The notes: generated by a model not told the origin, from the letters alone. A stretch of DNA of 64,000 nucleotides from an uncultured Sphingobium sp. (GCA_946885845.1 CAMPHJ010000001.1:62001-126000); one strand, 5' to 3'. Shown: positions 47,808-56,758, counted from the stretch's first letter. Translations and numbers: made by a program.

Positions 47808-49409
47808 TTATTCCGCCTTGGCAGCAGCCTTCTTGGCAGGTGCTTTCTTGGCCTTGGGCTTTTCTGCGGCGGCGGCTTCGTCAGCCACGGCGTCGTCCTT
47901 CTTGGCCGCAGCCTTTTTCGCCGGCGCCTTCTTGGCAGGGGCTTCGGCAGCAGGAGCCTCTTCAGCTTCGGCTTCAGCGGCCTTCTTCTTGGGAGCGGCA
48001 GCCTTCTTCGCCTTGGGCTTTTCATCATGATCATGGTCATGACCACAGCCCGGCCCGTGGACGTGCGGCTTCAGATCGCCATCTTCGGCCTCGATCGCGG
48101 CTTCCAGCTCTTCACGGCTGACAGCGCGTTCGCTGATTTCCGCCTTTTCAAACAGGAAATCGACGACCTTGTCTTCATATAGCGGCGCGCGCAGCTGGGC
48201 GGCGGCCATCGGGTCCTGACGGACATATTGGACGAAACGTTCGCGATCCTGCGGGCCGTACTGCTGAGCCGCCTGCATGATCAGACGATTCATTTCCTGA
48301 TCGGAAACGGTCACGCCATTGGCCTGGCCAATTTCAGAGAGCAGAAGGCCCAGACGGACGCGACGAACGGCGATGGCGCGATAATCTTCCTTCTCCGCCT
48401 CCATCTCCTTGATGGCGGCTTCGGGATCTTCCTCATGACCGGCTTCATGCTGAAGCTGCGCCCAGATCTGGTCGAATTCGGCCTCCACCATGCTGGGCGG
48501 CACATCGAAATCATGCGCAGCGGCCAGCTGGTCGAGCAGCTTGCGCTTCATATAGGTCCGCGTCAGGCCATTATGTTCCTGCTCGATCTGGCCCTTCAGC
48601 AGCTCCTTGAGCTTGTCCAGACCTTCAAGGCCCAGCGACTTGGCGAAATCATCGTCCAGCTTGGGCTTGTCAGCGTTCAGGATCGACTTGACGGTGACGT
48701 CGAAAGTCGCGGTCTTGCCAGCGAGATGGGCCGCGCCATAATCTTCAGGGAAAGGAACCGTGATGGTCTTTTCTTCGCCCTTCTTGACGCCGGTCAGCTG
48801 TTCTTCGAAGCCCGGAATGAACTGGCCCGAACCGATTTTCAGCTTCACATCTTCAGCCGAACCGCCTTCAAAGGCTTCGCCGTCGATCTTACCGACGAAA
48901 TCGATGGTCAGCGTGTCGCCATCCTTCGCCTTGTGCGAAGCGGCATGTTCTTCCAGCGCGCCCTGCTGAACGGCGATGCGGCCAGCGGCTTCATCCACCT
49001 GCGCGTCGGCGACTTCGACGGTGAGCCGTTCCAGCTTCAAACCATCGATGCTGGGGGCAGCGATTTCCGGCAGCACTTCGAGCGCAACCTTCACTTCGGC
49101 ATCCTTGCCGAATTCGAACCCTTCATCCAGTTCGACCGACGGCTGCATCGCGGGACGCAGCTTGTTATCGGAAATCAGCTTTTGAATGCTGTCCTGGATG
49201 GAGCCGTTGAGGGCGTCCCGCTGCAGCGATTCGCCATGCATCTTCTTGACGAGGTTCGCGGGCACCTTTCCGGGGCGGAAGCCGGGCATGCGGACCTGTG
49301 GGGCGATGGCGGCCACTTCCTTTTCCACGCGGGCGTCGATATCCTTCGACGTGATGGTCACGGTGTAGGCGCGCTTCAGGCCTTCGTTCAACGTCTCGAC
49401 AGTCTGCAT
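47808..49409 (-). CDS. tig: Trigger factor with unusual His-rich and Lys/Ala-rich C-terminal tail
   Basis: 533 residues from the ATG at 49409 (an upstream ATG at 49421 is in frame but less typical). The ribosome-binding loop MPGFRPGKVP, the FKBP-like PPIase domain (KDGDTLTIDFVGKIDGEAFEGG) and the helical C-domain are all present. Trigger factors usually stop near 430-450 residues; here an 85-residue tail follows (449-533): HVHGPGCGHDHDHDE, then repeats of KAAAPKKK/APAKKAAAKK type. The His/Cys cluster looks metal-binding and the tail resembles histone H1 in composition. It folds nascent chains at the ribosome exit. Confidence 0.95.
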   Translation of the reverse strand: MQTVETLNEGLKRAYTVTITSKDIDARVEKEVAAIAPQVRMPGFRPGKVPANLVKKMHGESLQRDALNGSIQDSIQKLISDNKLRPAMQPSVELDEGFEFGKDAEVKVALEVLPEIAAPSIDGLKLERLTVEVADAQVDEAAGRIAVQQGALEEHAASHKAKDGDTLTIDFVGKIDGEAFEGGSAEDVKLKIGSGQFIPGFEEQLTGVKKGEEKTITVPFPEDYGAAHLAGKTATFDVTVKSILNADKPKLDDDFAKSLGLEGLDKLKELLKGQIEQEHNGLTRTYMKRKLLDQLAAAHDFDVPPSMVEAEFDQIWAQLQHEAGHEEDPEAAIKEMEAEKEDYRAIAVRRVRLGLLLSEIGQANGVTVSDQEMNRLIMQAAQQYGPQDRERFVQYVRQDPMAAAQLRAPLYEDKVVDFLFEKAEISERAVSREELEAAIEAEDGDLKPHVHGPGCGHDHDHDEKPKAKKAAAPKKKAAEAEAEEAPAAEAPAKKAPAKKAAAKKDDAVADEAAAAEKPKAKKAPAKKAAAKAE

Positions 49410-49478
49410 CTCTTCTCTCAAACGCTTTCTTCAGCTGAATTCAGGTGGCGCCTGGTATGACGCTAAGGCCGGGCGCAC

Positions 49479-49563
49479 TGGTGCGGGCGAAGGGACTCGA
49501 ACCCCCACATCTTGCGATACCAGAACCTAAATCTGGCGCGTCTACCAGTTTCGCCACGCCCGC
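49479..49563 (-). tRNA. tRNA-Leu, anticodon TAG, CCA encoded
   Basis: The minus strand folds with acceptor stem GCGGGCG/CGCCCGC, anticodon arm CCAGA-TTTAGGT-TCTGG (anticodon TAG), a long variable arm and GGTTCGAGTCC in the T arm, followed by A and a genome-encoded CCA. The long variable arm and anticodon both give leucine. It lies between tig and a small proline-rich gene; no integrase is near. Confidence 0.95.
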
Positions 49564-49632
49564 ATCGGTCGCCGGTCGGCGCGGCATAGAGAAAAGCGTC
49601 CGGGGAGGCAAGCAATTGTGGATAACAGGCGC

Positions 49633-49658
49633 GGAACCCACGCCCCTGTCCGCGCGTA
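49633..49658 (+). promoter_or_regulatory. Weak EcfG-type promoter candidate
   Basis: GGAAC (49633-49637), 17 bases, then CGTA (49655-49658), one base off the GGAAC-N16/17-CGTT form of EcfG promoters. It lies about 20 bases before the ribosome site of the small proline-rich protein gene. Matches this short arise by chance, so it is only a lead. Confidence 0.3.
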
Positions 49659-49679
49659 GCCCTTCGAAAGGAGAGATAT

Positions 49680-49871
49680 ATGGCTACTCAGCCCGACCCC
49701 GATCCAATCAATGTCCCGTCGCCGGACACCATCCAGCCGCAATCGCCGCCGGAGGCTCCCCCGCCCTTGTCGCCTGATGAAACGCCGCGCGAAGAGCCGC
49801 CTGGCTTTGTCCCCACGCGGCCCGATTACGACCAGCCCGATCGTTCGATTCCAGAGATACCGCCGGACTGA
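49680..49871 (+). CDS. Small proline- and acid-rich protein, function unknown
   Basis: 63 residues with a strong ribosome site (AAAGGAG) before the ATG. The product is almost free of hydrophobic residues: prolines, Asp/Glu and a few Ser/Thr (PSPDTIQPQSPPEAPPPLSP). It should be unstructured and soluble. Similar proline-rich small proteins are common in sphingomonads without a known role. Coding is supported by the ribosome site and by strong third-position GC. A possible EcfG promoter upstream would make it a stress protein. Confidence 0.6.
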   Translation: MATQPDPDPINVPSPDTIQPQSPPEAPPPLSPDETPREEPPGFVPTRPDYDQPDRSIPEIPPD

Positions 49872-50015
49872 GGCGCGGGGACTTTTTGCCGCGTCACCGA
49901 AATTATCCACGCCGCCCGAAATCCATATTCGGGCGCTGGACAGGTCCTTGCAGGCATGATTGAACCGCAACAACATGGGTAGCGGGAGAGGCGCGGTTGG
50001 CAAAAGGGAGTCCAC

Positions 50016-50615
50016 GTGCATCAGGTTCGCGCCAAGTTGGATTGGTTCAAAACGGTCATTCTGCCGCAGGAACCGGCCCTTAGGGGTCGGTTGCGTCGAA
50101 TATTGCCTGCGACCCAGGAATTGGACGATATGGTGGCGGAGGTCCTGACACGCGCCTATGCGACAGAAAATTGGCAAAATGTGCTGACTGGCCGAGCCTA
50201 TCTGTTCACGATCGCACGCAACCTGGTGATCGACACCGCCCGCCGTAACAAAATCGTCAGCTTCGAAACGATTGCCGACCTGGAATTATTGCAAGGCGGG
50301 CATAATCTGGAGGCGCAGATCCAAGCCCGTGAAGAGCTGCGCCAGGTCGAACGGATCGTCGCCACGTTGCCGCCGCAGTGCCGCAAGGTGTTCATCCTGC
50401 GCCGCGTTCACGAAAAATCCATGCTGGAAATAGCGGCAGAAATGTCCCTGTCCGTTTCTACAGTTGAAAAACATCTGGCCAAAGCGATCGGGATAGTTAT
50501 GCGGGCTTGGTCGGAACGCGAGGAAACGGATTTCGAACGTGCAGGCGTCGGGCCCAGGTTCAAACTGCGGAGGCAGAAACGAGATAGAGAGGGAAGCCGC
50601 GCGCCTGCTGGCTAA
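50016..50615 (+). CDS. ECF sigma factor, FecI-like
   Basis: 199 residues from a GTG with AAGGGAG upstream. Region 2 (ELDDMVAEVLTRAYATENWQ, AYLFTIARNLVIDTARRNK) and region 4 (LPPQCRKVFILRRVHEKSMLEIAAEMSLSVSTVEKHLAKA) are complete. This is the FecI group, which serves iron or siderophore signalling through FecR and a TonB receptor. The next gene is a short FecR-like protein that overlaps it by 77 bases. No TonB receptor is adjacent. Confidence 0.88.
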   Translation: MHQVRAKLDWFKTVILPQEPALRGRLRRILPATQELDDMVAEVLTRAYATENWQNVLTGRAYLFTIARNLVIDTARRNKIVSFETIADLELLQGGHNLEAQIQAREELRQVERIVATLPPQCRKVFILRRVHEKSMLEIAAEMSLSVSTVEKHLAKAIGIVMRAWSEREETDFERAGVGPRFKLRRQKRDREGSRAPAG

Positions 50616-50904
50616 GCTGCTAAGCGACCCTACGCCACAGGACGAAGCAGAACTTTGGGCATGGGTCGAGGCGGATGCCCGCCATGCCGTCGCCTTTGCC
50701 AAGGCGCAGGCCGCCTGGGACGCGGCAGAACGGCTGAAATGCGCTGCGACGAAAATCGCATTAGCGGCCCCGACCGATGTCGTTGGTGAATATCACAGAC
50801 GGCGGGCCTCCCGAAAATGGTGGATCGCTGCGGCTGTCGCGGGAACGATGATCGTCATCGCGGCGCTTATCCTGCTTTACAGTTTTGGCGCGACAGACCG
50901 CTGA
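50539..50904 (+). CDS. Short FecR-like anti-sigma protein lacking the periplasmic domain
   Basis: 121 residues from a GTG inside the end of the sigma gene. Residues about 14-66 match the FecR N-terminal (DUF4880) sigma-binding domain (EIEREAARLLAKLLSDPTPQ, then WVEADARHAVAFAKAQAAW). Residues 94-116 form one membrane helix, and the protein stops four residues later. A normal FecR continues for about 200 residues in the periplasm. Either it is a natural short form that holds the sigma factor at the membrane, or a truncated remnant. I see no FecR sequence after the stop; the copB 3' end follows at once. Confidence 0.75.
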   Translation: MQASGPGSNCGGRNEIEREAARLLAKLLSDPTPQDEAELWAWVEADARHAVAFAKAQAAWDAAERLKCAATKIALAAPTDVVGEYHRRRASRKWWIAAAVAGTMIVIAALILLYSFGATDR

Positions 50905-50912
50905 GTAGAGGA

Positions 50913-51842
50913 TCAGAACCAGAAGCGCACGCCGACGACAAGGCTGGTCGCCGATGCGTCGTCGCCCGCAGCGCGGGTGAACCGGGCCGTATCACCCAGT
51001 TTGCGTTCCCAGTTCAGCCCGACATAGGGCGCAAATTCGCGCGCCACTTCATAACGGAGCCGCAATCCCAATTCGATGTCCGACAGACCGGCGCCGATGT
51101 TCAATTCGCGCACATCCTGCGCTGCGATGTTCAACTCCACTGCGGGTTGCAGGATCAGGCGCTGGGTGATGCGCTGGTCATAGCTGCCCTCCAGCCGCAG
51201 GTGCGCGTCGCCCCGATTCGACAGGAATGCCTGGGCGCTGACTTCGAACCAGTAGGGCGCGAGGCCGTCGATGCCGATCACGGCATAGCTGCGCTGCGGT
51301 TTGGGACGGATGTCGTGGCGCACCCCCACCTCCAGATTGAACCAGGGGTCGATGGCCCGGCTGAACAGTGCCTGTAGCTCGGCGCTTTCCAATGGTCCGC
51401 CGAATGCGCCTTCCCCTTCCGTCTTGACGGCCAGGCGGTTGATGTCGCCGCCAATCCAACCTTCGCCTTCCCAATGATAGCCGTTCGCCCCCCGTGCGGA
51501 TCGATATTCGAATCGGTCCAGCATCCAGCGGGAAAAGATCATCCCGCCATTTTCCTTCACCATCAGGCGGCGGGCGCGGGTCATGGCGGCGGGGCCGTAG
51601 ACAGCGTCGGCGGCATGATCGGTTGGCGGGGGTGGAGCGATGCCGTGTGGAATGGGCACGCTCGCCGCTGGCGGGCCATGACCGGCGTGAGGGTCTGGAG
51701 GTGGCGTCTTTTCAGGAGGTTGATGGGAGGAATGATCCTGCTCCATCGCGCCATGGTCCATATGCTGGTGGTCCTGCGCCGAAACGGGCAACGGCAGGGT
51801 CGCGAGCGTCAGAGCGGCGACGGCGGCGGCAATCGGCTTCAC
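50913..51842 (-). CDS. copB: Copper resistance outer-membrane protein CopB
   Basis: 309 residues. Signal peptide (to about VSAQ), then a Met/His-rich copper-binding stretch (HQHMDHGAMEQDHSSHQPPE). The CopB domain starts near MVKENGGMIFSRWMLDRFEYRSARGANGYHW and ends in beta-strands with a terminal Phe (LVVGVRFWF), an outer-membrane barrel. Its start overlaps the copA stop (ATGA). It binds and excludes copper together with CopA. Confidence 0.92.
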   Translation of the reverse strand: MKPIAAAVAALTLATLPLPVSAQDHQHMDHGAMEQDHSSHQPPEKTPPPDPHAGHGPPAASVPIPHGIAPPPPTDHAADAVYGPAAMTRARRLMVKENGGMIFSRWMLDRFEYRSARGANGYHWEGEGWIGGDINRLAVKTEGEGAFGGPLESAELQALFSRAIDPWFNLEVGVRHDIRPKPQRSYAVIGIDGLAPYWFEVSAQAFLSNRGDAHLRLEGSYDQRITQRLILQPAVELNIAAQDVRELNIGAGLSDIELGLRLRYEVAREFAPYVGLNWERKLGDTARFTRAAGDDASATSLVVGVRFWF

Positions 51843-53563
51843 GCCCCTGCTCCGTCATGGCGGACGGTGACGACCCGCATCATGCCCGCGTGCATGTGCA
51901 GCAGCATGTGGCAGTGGAATGCCCAGTCCCCCAGCGCGTCGGCGGTCAGGTCGAAACTGACCTTGCCGCCCGGCAGCACGTTCACGCTATGCTTGCGCGG
52001 GTTATGATCCCCTGCCCCGGTCACCAGTTCGAAGAAATGGCCGTGCAGATGGATGGGGTGCGGCATCATCGTATCGTTGATGAGGTTCACGCGAACCCGC
52101 TCCATATGGCGGAACGCTATGGGCTGCGCCCCGTCCGACAGCTTCACCCCGTCGAACGACCACATATAGCGTTCCATATTGGCGGTCAGGTGAATGTCCA
52201 GCGTGCGGCTGGGCGGCCGTCGGTCGCTATTGGGAGTGAGCGATTTGAGGTCGGCATAGGTCAGCACCCGATGGGCGACATGTTCAAGGCCGGTGGGACG
52301 GTCAGCGGTGCGATCGACCGGCATGGGGGACAGGGTAGCGACGCCTGGCCCCATCCTGACCTGCGGCGCGACGGCGGGATCGCGCATTTTCATGGCGTGC
52401 CCATCCATCCCGCCATGGTCCATGCCGGACATGTCCATCCCCATGTCCTTCATGCCCAGCAGCGGTCGCGCGCGCAGGGGCGGCACTGGCGCGGTCATGC
52501 CGATGCGCGGGGCCAGGGTGGCGCGGACCAGCCCGGAACGGTCGATCGCTTCGGCAATCAGGCCGTAGGGCTTTGCCTCTGCGGGCTGGACCACCACGTC
52601 ATAGGTTTCGGCGATGCCGATCTGGAACTCGTCGGTTTCCACCGGCTGAACATTCTGACCGTCGCATTGCACCACCGTCATCGGCAGGCCCGGCAGGCGG
52701 ACGTTGAAGTTGGTCATGGCCGACGCATTGATGATGCGCAGCCGCACCCGTTCGCCGGGGGTGAACAGGCCCGTCCAGTTTTCCGCCGTGCCATGGCCGT
52801 TGACCAAAAAGCTGTAGGTCGACCCGGTGACGTCCGACACATCCGTGGGGTCCATCCGCATCGCGCCCCATTGCAGCCGTTCGCCCAGGCTCTGGTCCTG
52901 GCCCGCCAGCAGCCCTGCCAGCGTTTGCCTTTGCATGTTGAAATAGCCGCCATTCTGTTTGAGGCGCTTCAACAGAATGTGCGGGTGAATGGGGCTCCAG
53001 TCCGACAATATGATCACATGTTCGCGGGTGGCCTGCACCGGGTCAGACCCGGCGGGATCGATGACGATCGGGCCATAATGGCCGACAGCTTCCTGCATGC
53101 CCGAATGGCTGTGATACCAGTAGGTGCCCGACTGGCGGACGGGGAAGTCGTATACGAACGTTTCGCCCGGCGCGATTCCGGGGAAGCTGACGCCGGGAAC
53201 GCCGTCCATCTGGAACGGCACGATCAGGCCGTGCCAGTGGATGGACGTGTCCTCCTTCAGCCGGTTGGTGACGGCGATGCGGACATTGCGGCCTTCCTTC
53301 AAGCGGATGAGCGGCGCGGGCAGCGTGCCATTGACCGTGACCGCATGCGCCGAACGCCCTCCGGTCGAAAAATGGCTTTCGCCGACCGTCAGCGCGATGG
53401 CGTCGCCACCCAGCACGTCGGCAGAAGGCGTCAGGCCCTGTGTTCCGCTGCGCGCCCAGGCGGGGAAAGCGCCGCCCGCGCCGAACAGCCCCGCAAGTCC
53501 TGCCGCGCCCGCGATCAGGCTGCGGCGGTCGATGCTGCCATCGGCCTCCGCGGTCAAACCCAT
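51839..53563 (-). CDS. copA: Copper resistance multicopper oxidase CopA
   Basis: 574 residues. Tat signal (DRRSLIAGAAGLAGLFGAGG), three cupredoxin domains with copper motifs HWHGLIVP, WYHSHSGMQ, HPIHLHGHFF and HCHMLLHMHAGMM, and a Met-rich insert (MKDMGMDMSGMDHGGMDG) that stores copper. It oxidises Cu(I) in the periplasm. It overlaps copB at its 3' end and the 2-hydroxyacid dehydrogenase by ten bases at its 5' end. No copper-sensing regulator (CopR/CueR) is visible nearby. Confidence 0.95.
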   Translation of the reverse strand: MGLTAEADGSIDRRSLIAGAAGLAGLFGAGGAFPAWARSGTQGLTPSADVLGGDAIALTVGESHFSTGGRSAHAVTVNGTLPAPLIRLKEGRNVRIAVTNRLKEDTSIHWHGLIVPFQMDGVPGVSFPGIAPGETFVYDFPVRQSGTYWYHSHSGMQEAVGHYGPIVIDPAGSDPVQATREHVIILSDWSPIHPHILLKRLKQNGGYFNMQRQTLAGLLAGQDQSLGERLQWGAMRMDPTDVSDVTGSTYSFLVNGHGTAENWTGLFTPGERVRLRIINASAMTNFNVRLPGLPMTVVQCDGQNVQPVETDEFQIGIAETYDVVVQPAEAKPYGLIAEAIDRSGLVRATLAPRIGMTAPVPPLRARPLLGMKDMGMDMSGMDHGGMDGHAMKMRDPAVAPQVRMGPGVATLSPMPVDRTADRPTGLEHVAHRVLTYADLKSLTPNSDRRPPSRTLDIHLTANMERYMWSFDGVKLSDGAQPIAFRHMERVRVNLINDTMMPHPIHLHGHFFELVTGAGDHNPRKHSVNVLPGGKVSFDLTADALGDWAFHCHMLLHMHAGMMRVVTVRHDGAGA

Positions 53564-54552
53564 CCTTCCAGCACCTGGTTCGGTGGACGGTGGCCGTCGG
53601 CCCAGCTGCGGATGTTGGCGATGACGCGCGCGCCGGTTGCGTCGCGGCCTTCGAACGTCGCCGACCCCATGTGCGGCAACAGCACCACGTTCGACAGCGC
53701 CAGCAAGCGCGCATCGACCGCCGGTTCATGGGCGTAGACATCCAACCCCGCACCCGCGATCCGTCCTTCGGACAGCGCGGCGATCAACGCCGGTTCATCC
53801 GTGATCTCAGCGCGCGAAGTGTTGATGAGATAGGCGTCGGGCCGCATGAGGGCGATGCGCCGTGCGTCGATCATCCCCCGGCTGTCGCTGTTGAGCGGAC
53901 AGTTGATCGTCACGATGTCGCTGTCGGTCAGCAGCGAGTCCACATCGGCATGCCAAGTCGCCGACAATTCCTGTTCAACCTCGAACGGCAGGCGATGGCG
54001 GTTGTGATAGGCGACGGTCAGGCCAAAGGCGGCTGCGCGGCGGGCGACGGCGCGGCCGATCCGCCCCATGCCGATGATTCCCAGCCTCTTGCCCCCGATG
54101 CGGTGCCCCAGCATTCCCGAAGGGCTCCATCCGGGCCACTGACCCGACCGCACCAGCTTTTCCCCCTCCGCCAGCCGCCGGGGCACGGAAAGGATGAGCG
54201 CCATGGTCATGTCGGCGGTATCTTCCGTCAGGACGCCCGGCGTGTTCGTGACGATGACGCCCCTGCTGCGGGCGGCGGCAAGGTCTATATGGTCGACGCC
54301 GCTGCCGAAACTGGCGATGAGTTGCAGCCGGTCCGGCGCGGCTTCGATCAGGGCGGCGTCGATCTGGTCAGTGACAGAAGGCACCAGCACGTCGCATTGG
54401 GCCATTGCGCGAGTGAGGGCGGTGCGATCCATCGGCACGTCGCCCACGTTGAAGACCGTATCGAACAGATCCGCCATCCGCGCCTCTACATTGGGAGGCA
54501 GGCGGCGCGTGACAATCACGCGCGGCGTGGCGGGACGCGATTTCTTGGCCAT
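53554..54552 (-). CDS. D-isomer-specific 2-hydroxyacid dehydrogenase (glyoxylate/hydroxypyruvate reductase-like)
   Basis: 332 residues. NAD(P) fold motif GIIGMGRIGRAVARRAAAFG and the catalytic triad: Arg in LINTSRAEITDE, Glu in LDVYAHEP and His in LLPHMGSATFEGR. Such enzymes reduce glyoxylate, hydroxypyruvate or related 2-ketoacids. Its 3' end overlaps the copA start by ten bases, so copA translation may depend on it. A link to copper tolerance is not known and could be accidental. Confidence 0.87.
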   Translation of the reverse strand: MAKKSRPATPRVIVTRRLPPNVEARMADLFDTVFNVGDVPMDRTALTRAMAQCDVLVPSVTDQIDAALIEAAPDRLQLIASFGSGVDHIDLAAARSRGVIVTNTPGVLTEDTADMTMALILSVPRRLAEGEKLVRSGQWPGWSPSGMLGHRIGGKRLGIIGMGRIGRAVARRAAAFGLTVAYHNRHRLPFEVEQELSATWHADVDSLLTDSDIVTINCPLNSDSRGMIDARRIALMRPDAYLINTSRAEITDEPALIAALSEGRIAGAGLDVYAHEPAVDARLLALSNVVLLPHMGSATFEGRDATGARVIANIRSWADGHRPPNQVLEGWV

Positions 54553-54693
54553 GCAAGGCCGCTATTCCCCGTTGCCGCGATGGTCAAGCGGTTATGCCGA
54601 CGCGGAACCAGCCTGACAGAAAGACAGTAGTTGTCGGGCAGGGTTGGCAACGGCTATGGTCGCACATGTGAAATCAAGGGAAACAGATCGGCC

Positions 54694-55161
54694 ATGAAGG
54701 GGTATCTGATCGGCGCGGGAGCGATCGCAGCGCTCTGCGTCGCGGGGGGAGCATCGGCGTCGCCCAAAAAGGCCGTGCCCTATTGGGCGTCCATCAGTCA
54801 GGATGAAGCGCGGATGCGCGTGGGGCCTAGCCTGGATTACCCGTCCAACTGGGTCTATCGCCGCCGCGACCTGCCGGTGAAGGTGGTTCAGGTCCTGGGC
54901 CTGTGGCGCAAGGTCGAGGACCCTGCCGGGACGCAGGGCTGGATGCATGTCCGCCTGCTGAGCGATACTGCGACGGCCATCGTGACGGCCCCGGTCGCGC
55001 CGATGCGCGCCGCCGCCGACGATGGCGCGCGCACGGTGTATCGCGCGGAAAAAGGCGTGGTGGGCCGCCTGACGTCCTGCAATGACGGCTGGTGCGCTTT
55101 TGACGTGGGCGGGCAGAAGGGGTTTGTGCGCGCGAGCAACATCTGGGGCGCGACGCAGTAG
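54694..55161 (+). CDS. Exported SH3-domain protein
   Basis: 155 residues from the ATG at 54694 with AAGGGAAAC upstream. A signal peptide (GYLIGAGAIAALCVAGGASA) is followed by two SH3-like repeats: EARMRVGPSLDYPSNWVYRR with VEDPAGTQGWMHVRLLS, then APMRAAADDGARTVYRAE with GQKGFVRASNIWG. This is the alphaproteobacterial SH3_4 (DUF1058) type, likely binding peptidoglycan in the periplasm. It diverges from the dehydrogenase and converges on the POT transporter. Confidence 0.83.
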   Translation: MKGYLIGAGAIAALCVAGGASASPKKAVPYWASISQDEARMRVGPSLDYPSNWVYRRRDLPVKVVQVLGLWRKVEDPAGTQGWMHVRLLSDTATAIVTAPVAPMRAAADDGARTVYRAEKGVVGRLTSCNDGWCAFDVGGQKGFVRASNIWGATQ

Positions 55162-55210
55162 CGGACTTATCCGACCGAAGCCGTTTCTGCGGCGGTCCAT
55201 CGACAGGCCG

Positions 55211-56758
55211 TCAGCCCCTGGCCCCTGCGCCATCTTCTTCGTCCAGCCGGTCGATATGCATCAACCGCTTCACCAGCGGCGCAAGCGCCATCACCAGCAA
55301 GCCGATGCCAATCGACCACCAGCCGATCCGGTCATAGACCGCCAGCACGCCATCGCGCGACGCCACGCCGTCGTCCCCGCCCGTGGCCGCAGCGATAATG
55401 CCCGCAGCATATTCGCCCAGCGCCATGGCGAGGAACCAGATTCCCATCACCAGTCCGATCATGCGCGATGGCGCCAGCTTTGACATGGCGGACAGGCCGA
55501 CGGGCGACAGGCACAGTTCGCCTAGCGTATGGCAGAGATAGAGGAGGAAGATGAACAGCAGCGGGGTCAGCGTACCAGGCGCGCCGCTGCCCGCGACAAG
55601 GACCAGGAAACCCGCCCCCACCAGTGCCAGCGCGAGGCCGAACTTGGCCGGGGTCGATGGTTCCCACCCCCGCTTCGCCAGCCATATCCACAAGGCGGCC
55701 ATGACTGGACCGAACAGCAGGATATAGGCCGCGTTTACCGACTGAAACATCGACGCTGGCACGTTGAAGCCCAGAATGTTGCGGTCGGTATAACGGTCGG
55801 TGAACAGGGCGAGGGACGACCCCGTCTGTTCATAAAGACCCCAGAAGATCGGGTTGATGACCAACAGGAACAGCACGGCCAGCATCCGGTCCCGCCCGAT
55901 ACGCTCCATCCGGCCAAAGGCTTCCCAAAAAATATAGGCAACCACCAGCGCGCTCGACACCGCCAACATCCAGCCGACGATGGCATGTTGCTGGATCAGG
56001 AACCAGCATAGCAGGATGGAGAGCAGGCTGGACAGATAGACCAGCCATTCCCGGCTGATGATGCCGCCCATCCGTTCGGCCAGCCGGGCCGGGTCGGGCG
56101 GTTCGCCGCCGCCCTGTAGCAGCGGTCGGCACCAGACGAAGCCGATGACGCCTGCAATCATGCCCACCGACGCCGCGCCAAAACCCCAATGCCAGCCCCA
56201 ACGCTGCCCCAGATAGCCGCAGATCAGCGGACCGATGGTCGCGCCCACATTGATGCCCATGTAGAAGATCGTATAGGCCGGGTCCCGGCGCATGTCGGCG
56301 CGCGGGTAAAGCTGTCCCACCAGCGCGGACACGCTGGATTTGAGGAATCCGGTCCCGGTGATGACGGTGGCAAGGCCAAGCCAGAACAATCCAAGGCCCA
56401 TGTCGCCGTCCGAAATGCCGCCTTCCAGACCCAGGATGATATGTCCCATGGCAATGACGACGCCGCCGAACAGCACTGCCTTGCGCTGTCCCAGATAGCG
56501 GTCGGCCAGGTAGCCGCCCATCAATGGCGCTATGTAGATCAGCGACATGTAGGCGCCATAGGCGTAGGACGCGTCCCGATCTGAAAACAGGAAATGCTGT
56601 GTCAGGTAGAAGATCAGTAGGGCGCGCATGCCGTAGAAGGAAAAGCGTTCCCACATTTCCACGAAGAACAGCAGGAACAGGCCGCGCGGGTGGCCAAGCC
56701 AGGTCCTGCCCGTTTCGCCCCCGCCTTCTTTGCCCGCAGTCGAGGTTGAACCTGTCAT
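55211..56758 (-). CDS. POT/PTR-family proton-dependent oligopeptide transporter
   Basis: 515 residues, about 14 membrane segments. Family marks: MWERFSFYGMRALLIFYLTQ with the E-x-x-E-R-like start, YGAYMSLIYIAPLMGGYLADRYLGQRKAV, and FYMGINVGATIGPLICGYLG. Substrates are di- and tripeptides driven by protons. It diverges from the nitroreductase; about 125 bases between them hold the promoters. Confidence 0.9.
   Translation of the reverse strand: MTGSTSTAGKEGGGETGRTWLGHPRGLFLLFFVEMWERFSFYGMRALLIFYLTQHFLFSDRDASYAYGAYMSLIYIAPLMGGYLADRYLGQRKAVLFGGVVIAMGHIILGLEGGISDGDMGLGLFWLGLATVITGTGFLKSSVSALVGQLYPRADMRRDPAYTIFYMGINVGATIGPLICGYLGQRWGWHWGFGAASVGMIAGVIGFVWCRPLLQGGGEPPDPARLAERMGGIISREWLVYLSSLLSILLCWFLIQQHAIVGWMLAVSSALVVAYIFWEAFGRMERIGRDRMLAVLFLLVINPIFWGLYEQTGSSLALFTDRYTDRNILGFNVPASMFQSVNAAYILLFGPVMAALWIWLAKRGWEPSTPAKFGLALALVGAGFLVLVAGSGAPGTLTPLLFIFLLYLCHTLGELCLSPVGLSAMSKLAPSRMIGLVMGIWFLAMALGEYAAGIIAAATGGDDGVASRDGVLAVYDRIGWWSIGIGLLVMALAPLVKRLMHIDRLDEEDGAGARG

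Noticed and set aside
49479..49563. tRNA-Leu as an integration site for a mobile element
   Set aside because: No integrase, no repeated tRNA end and no shift in base composition next to it.
51494..53737. 747-codon open frame opposite copA and copB
   Set aside because: It mirrors the codon bias of the real genes on the other strand, has no recognisable domain, and copA/copB motifs on the minus strand are unmistakable.
54604..54630. GGAAC upstream of the SH3 protein gene as an EcfG promoter
   Set aside because: No CGTT-like element at 16 or 17 bases; the nearest GTT is too far.
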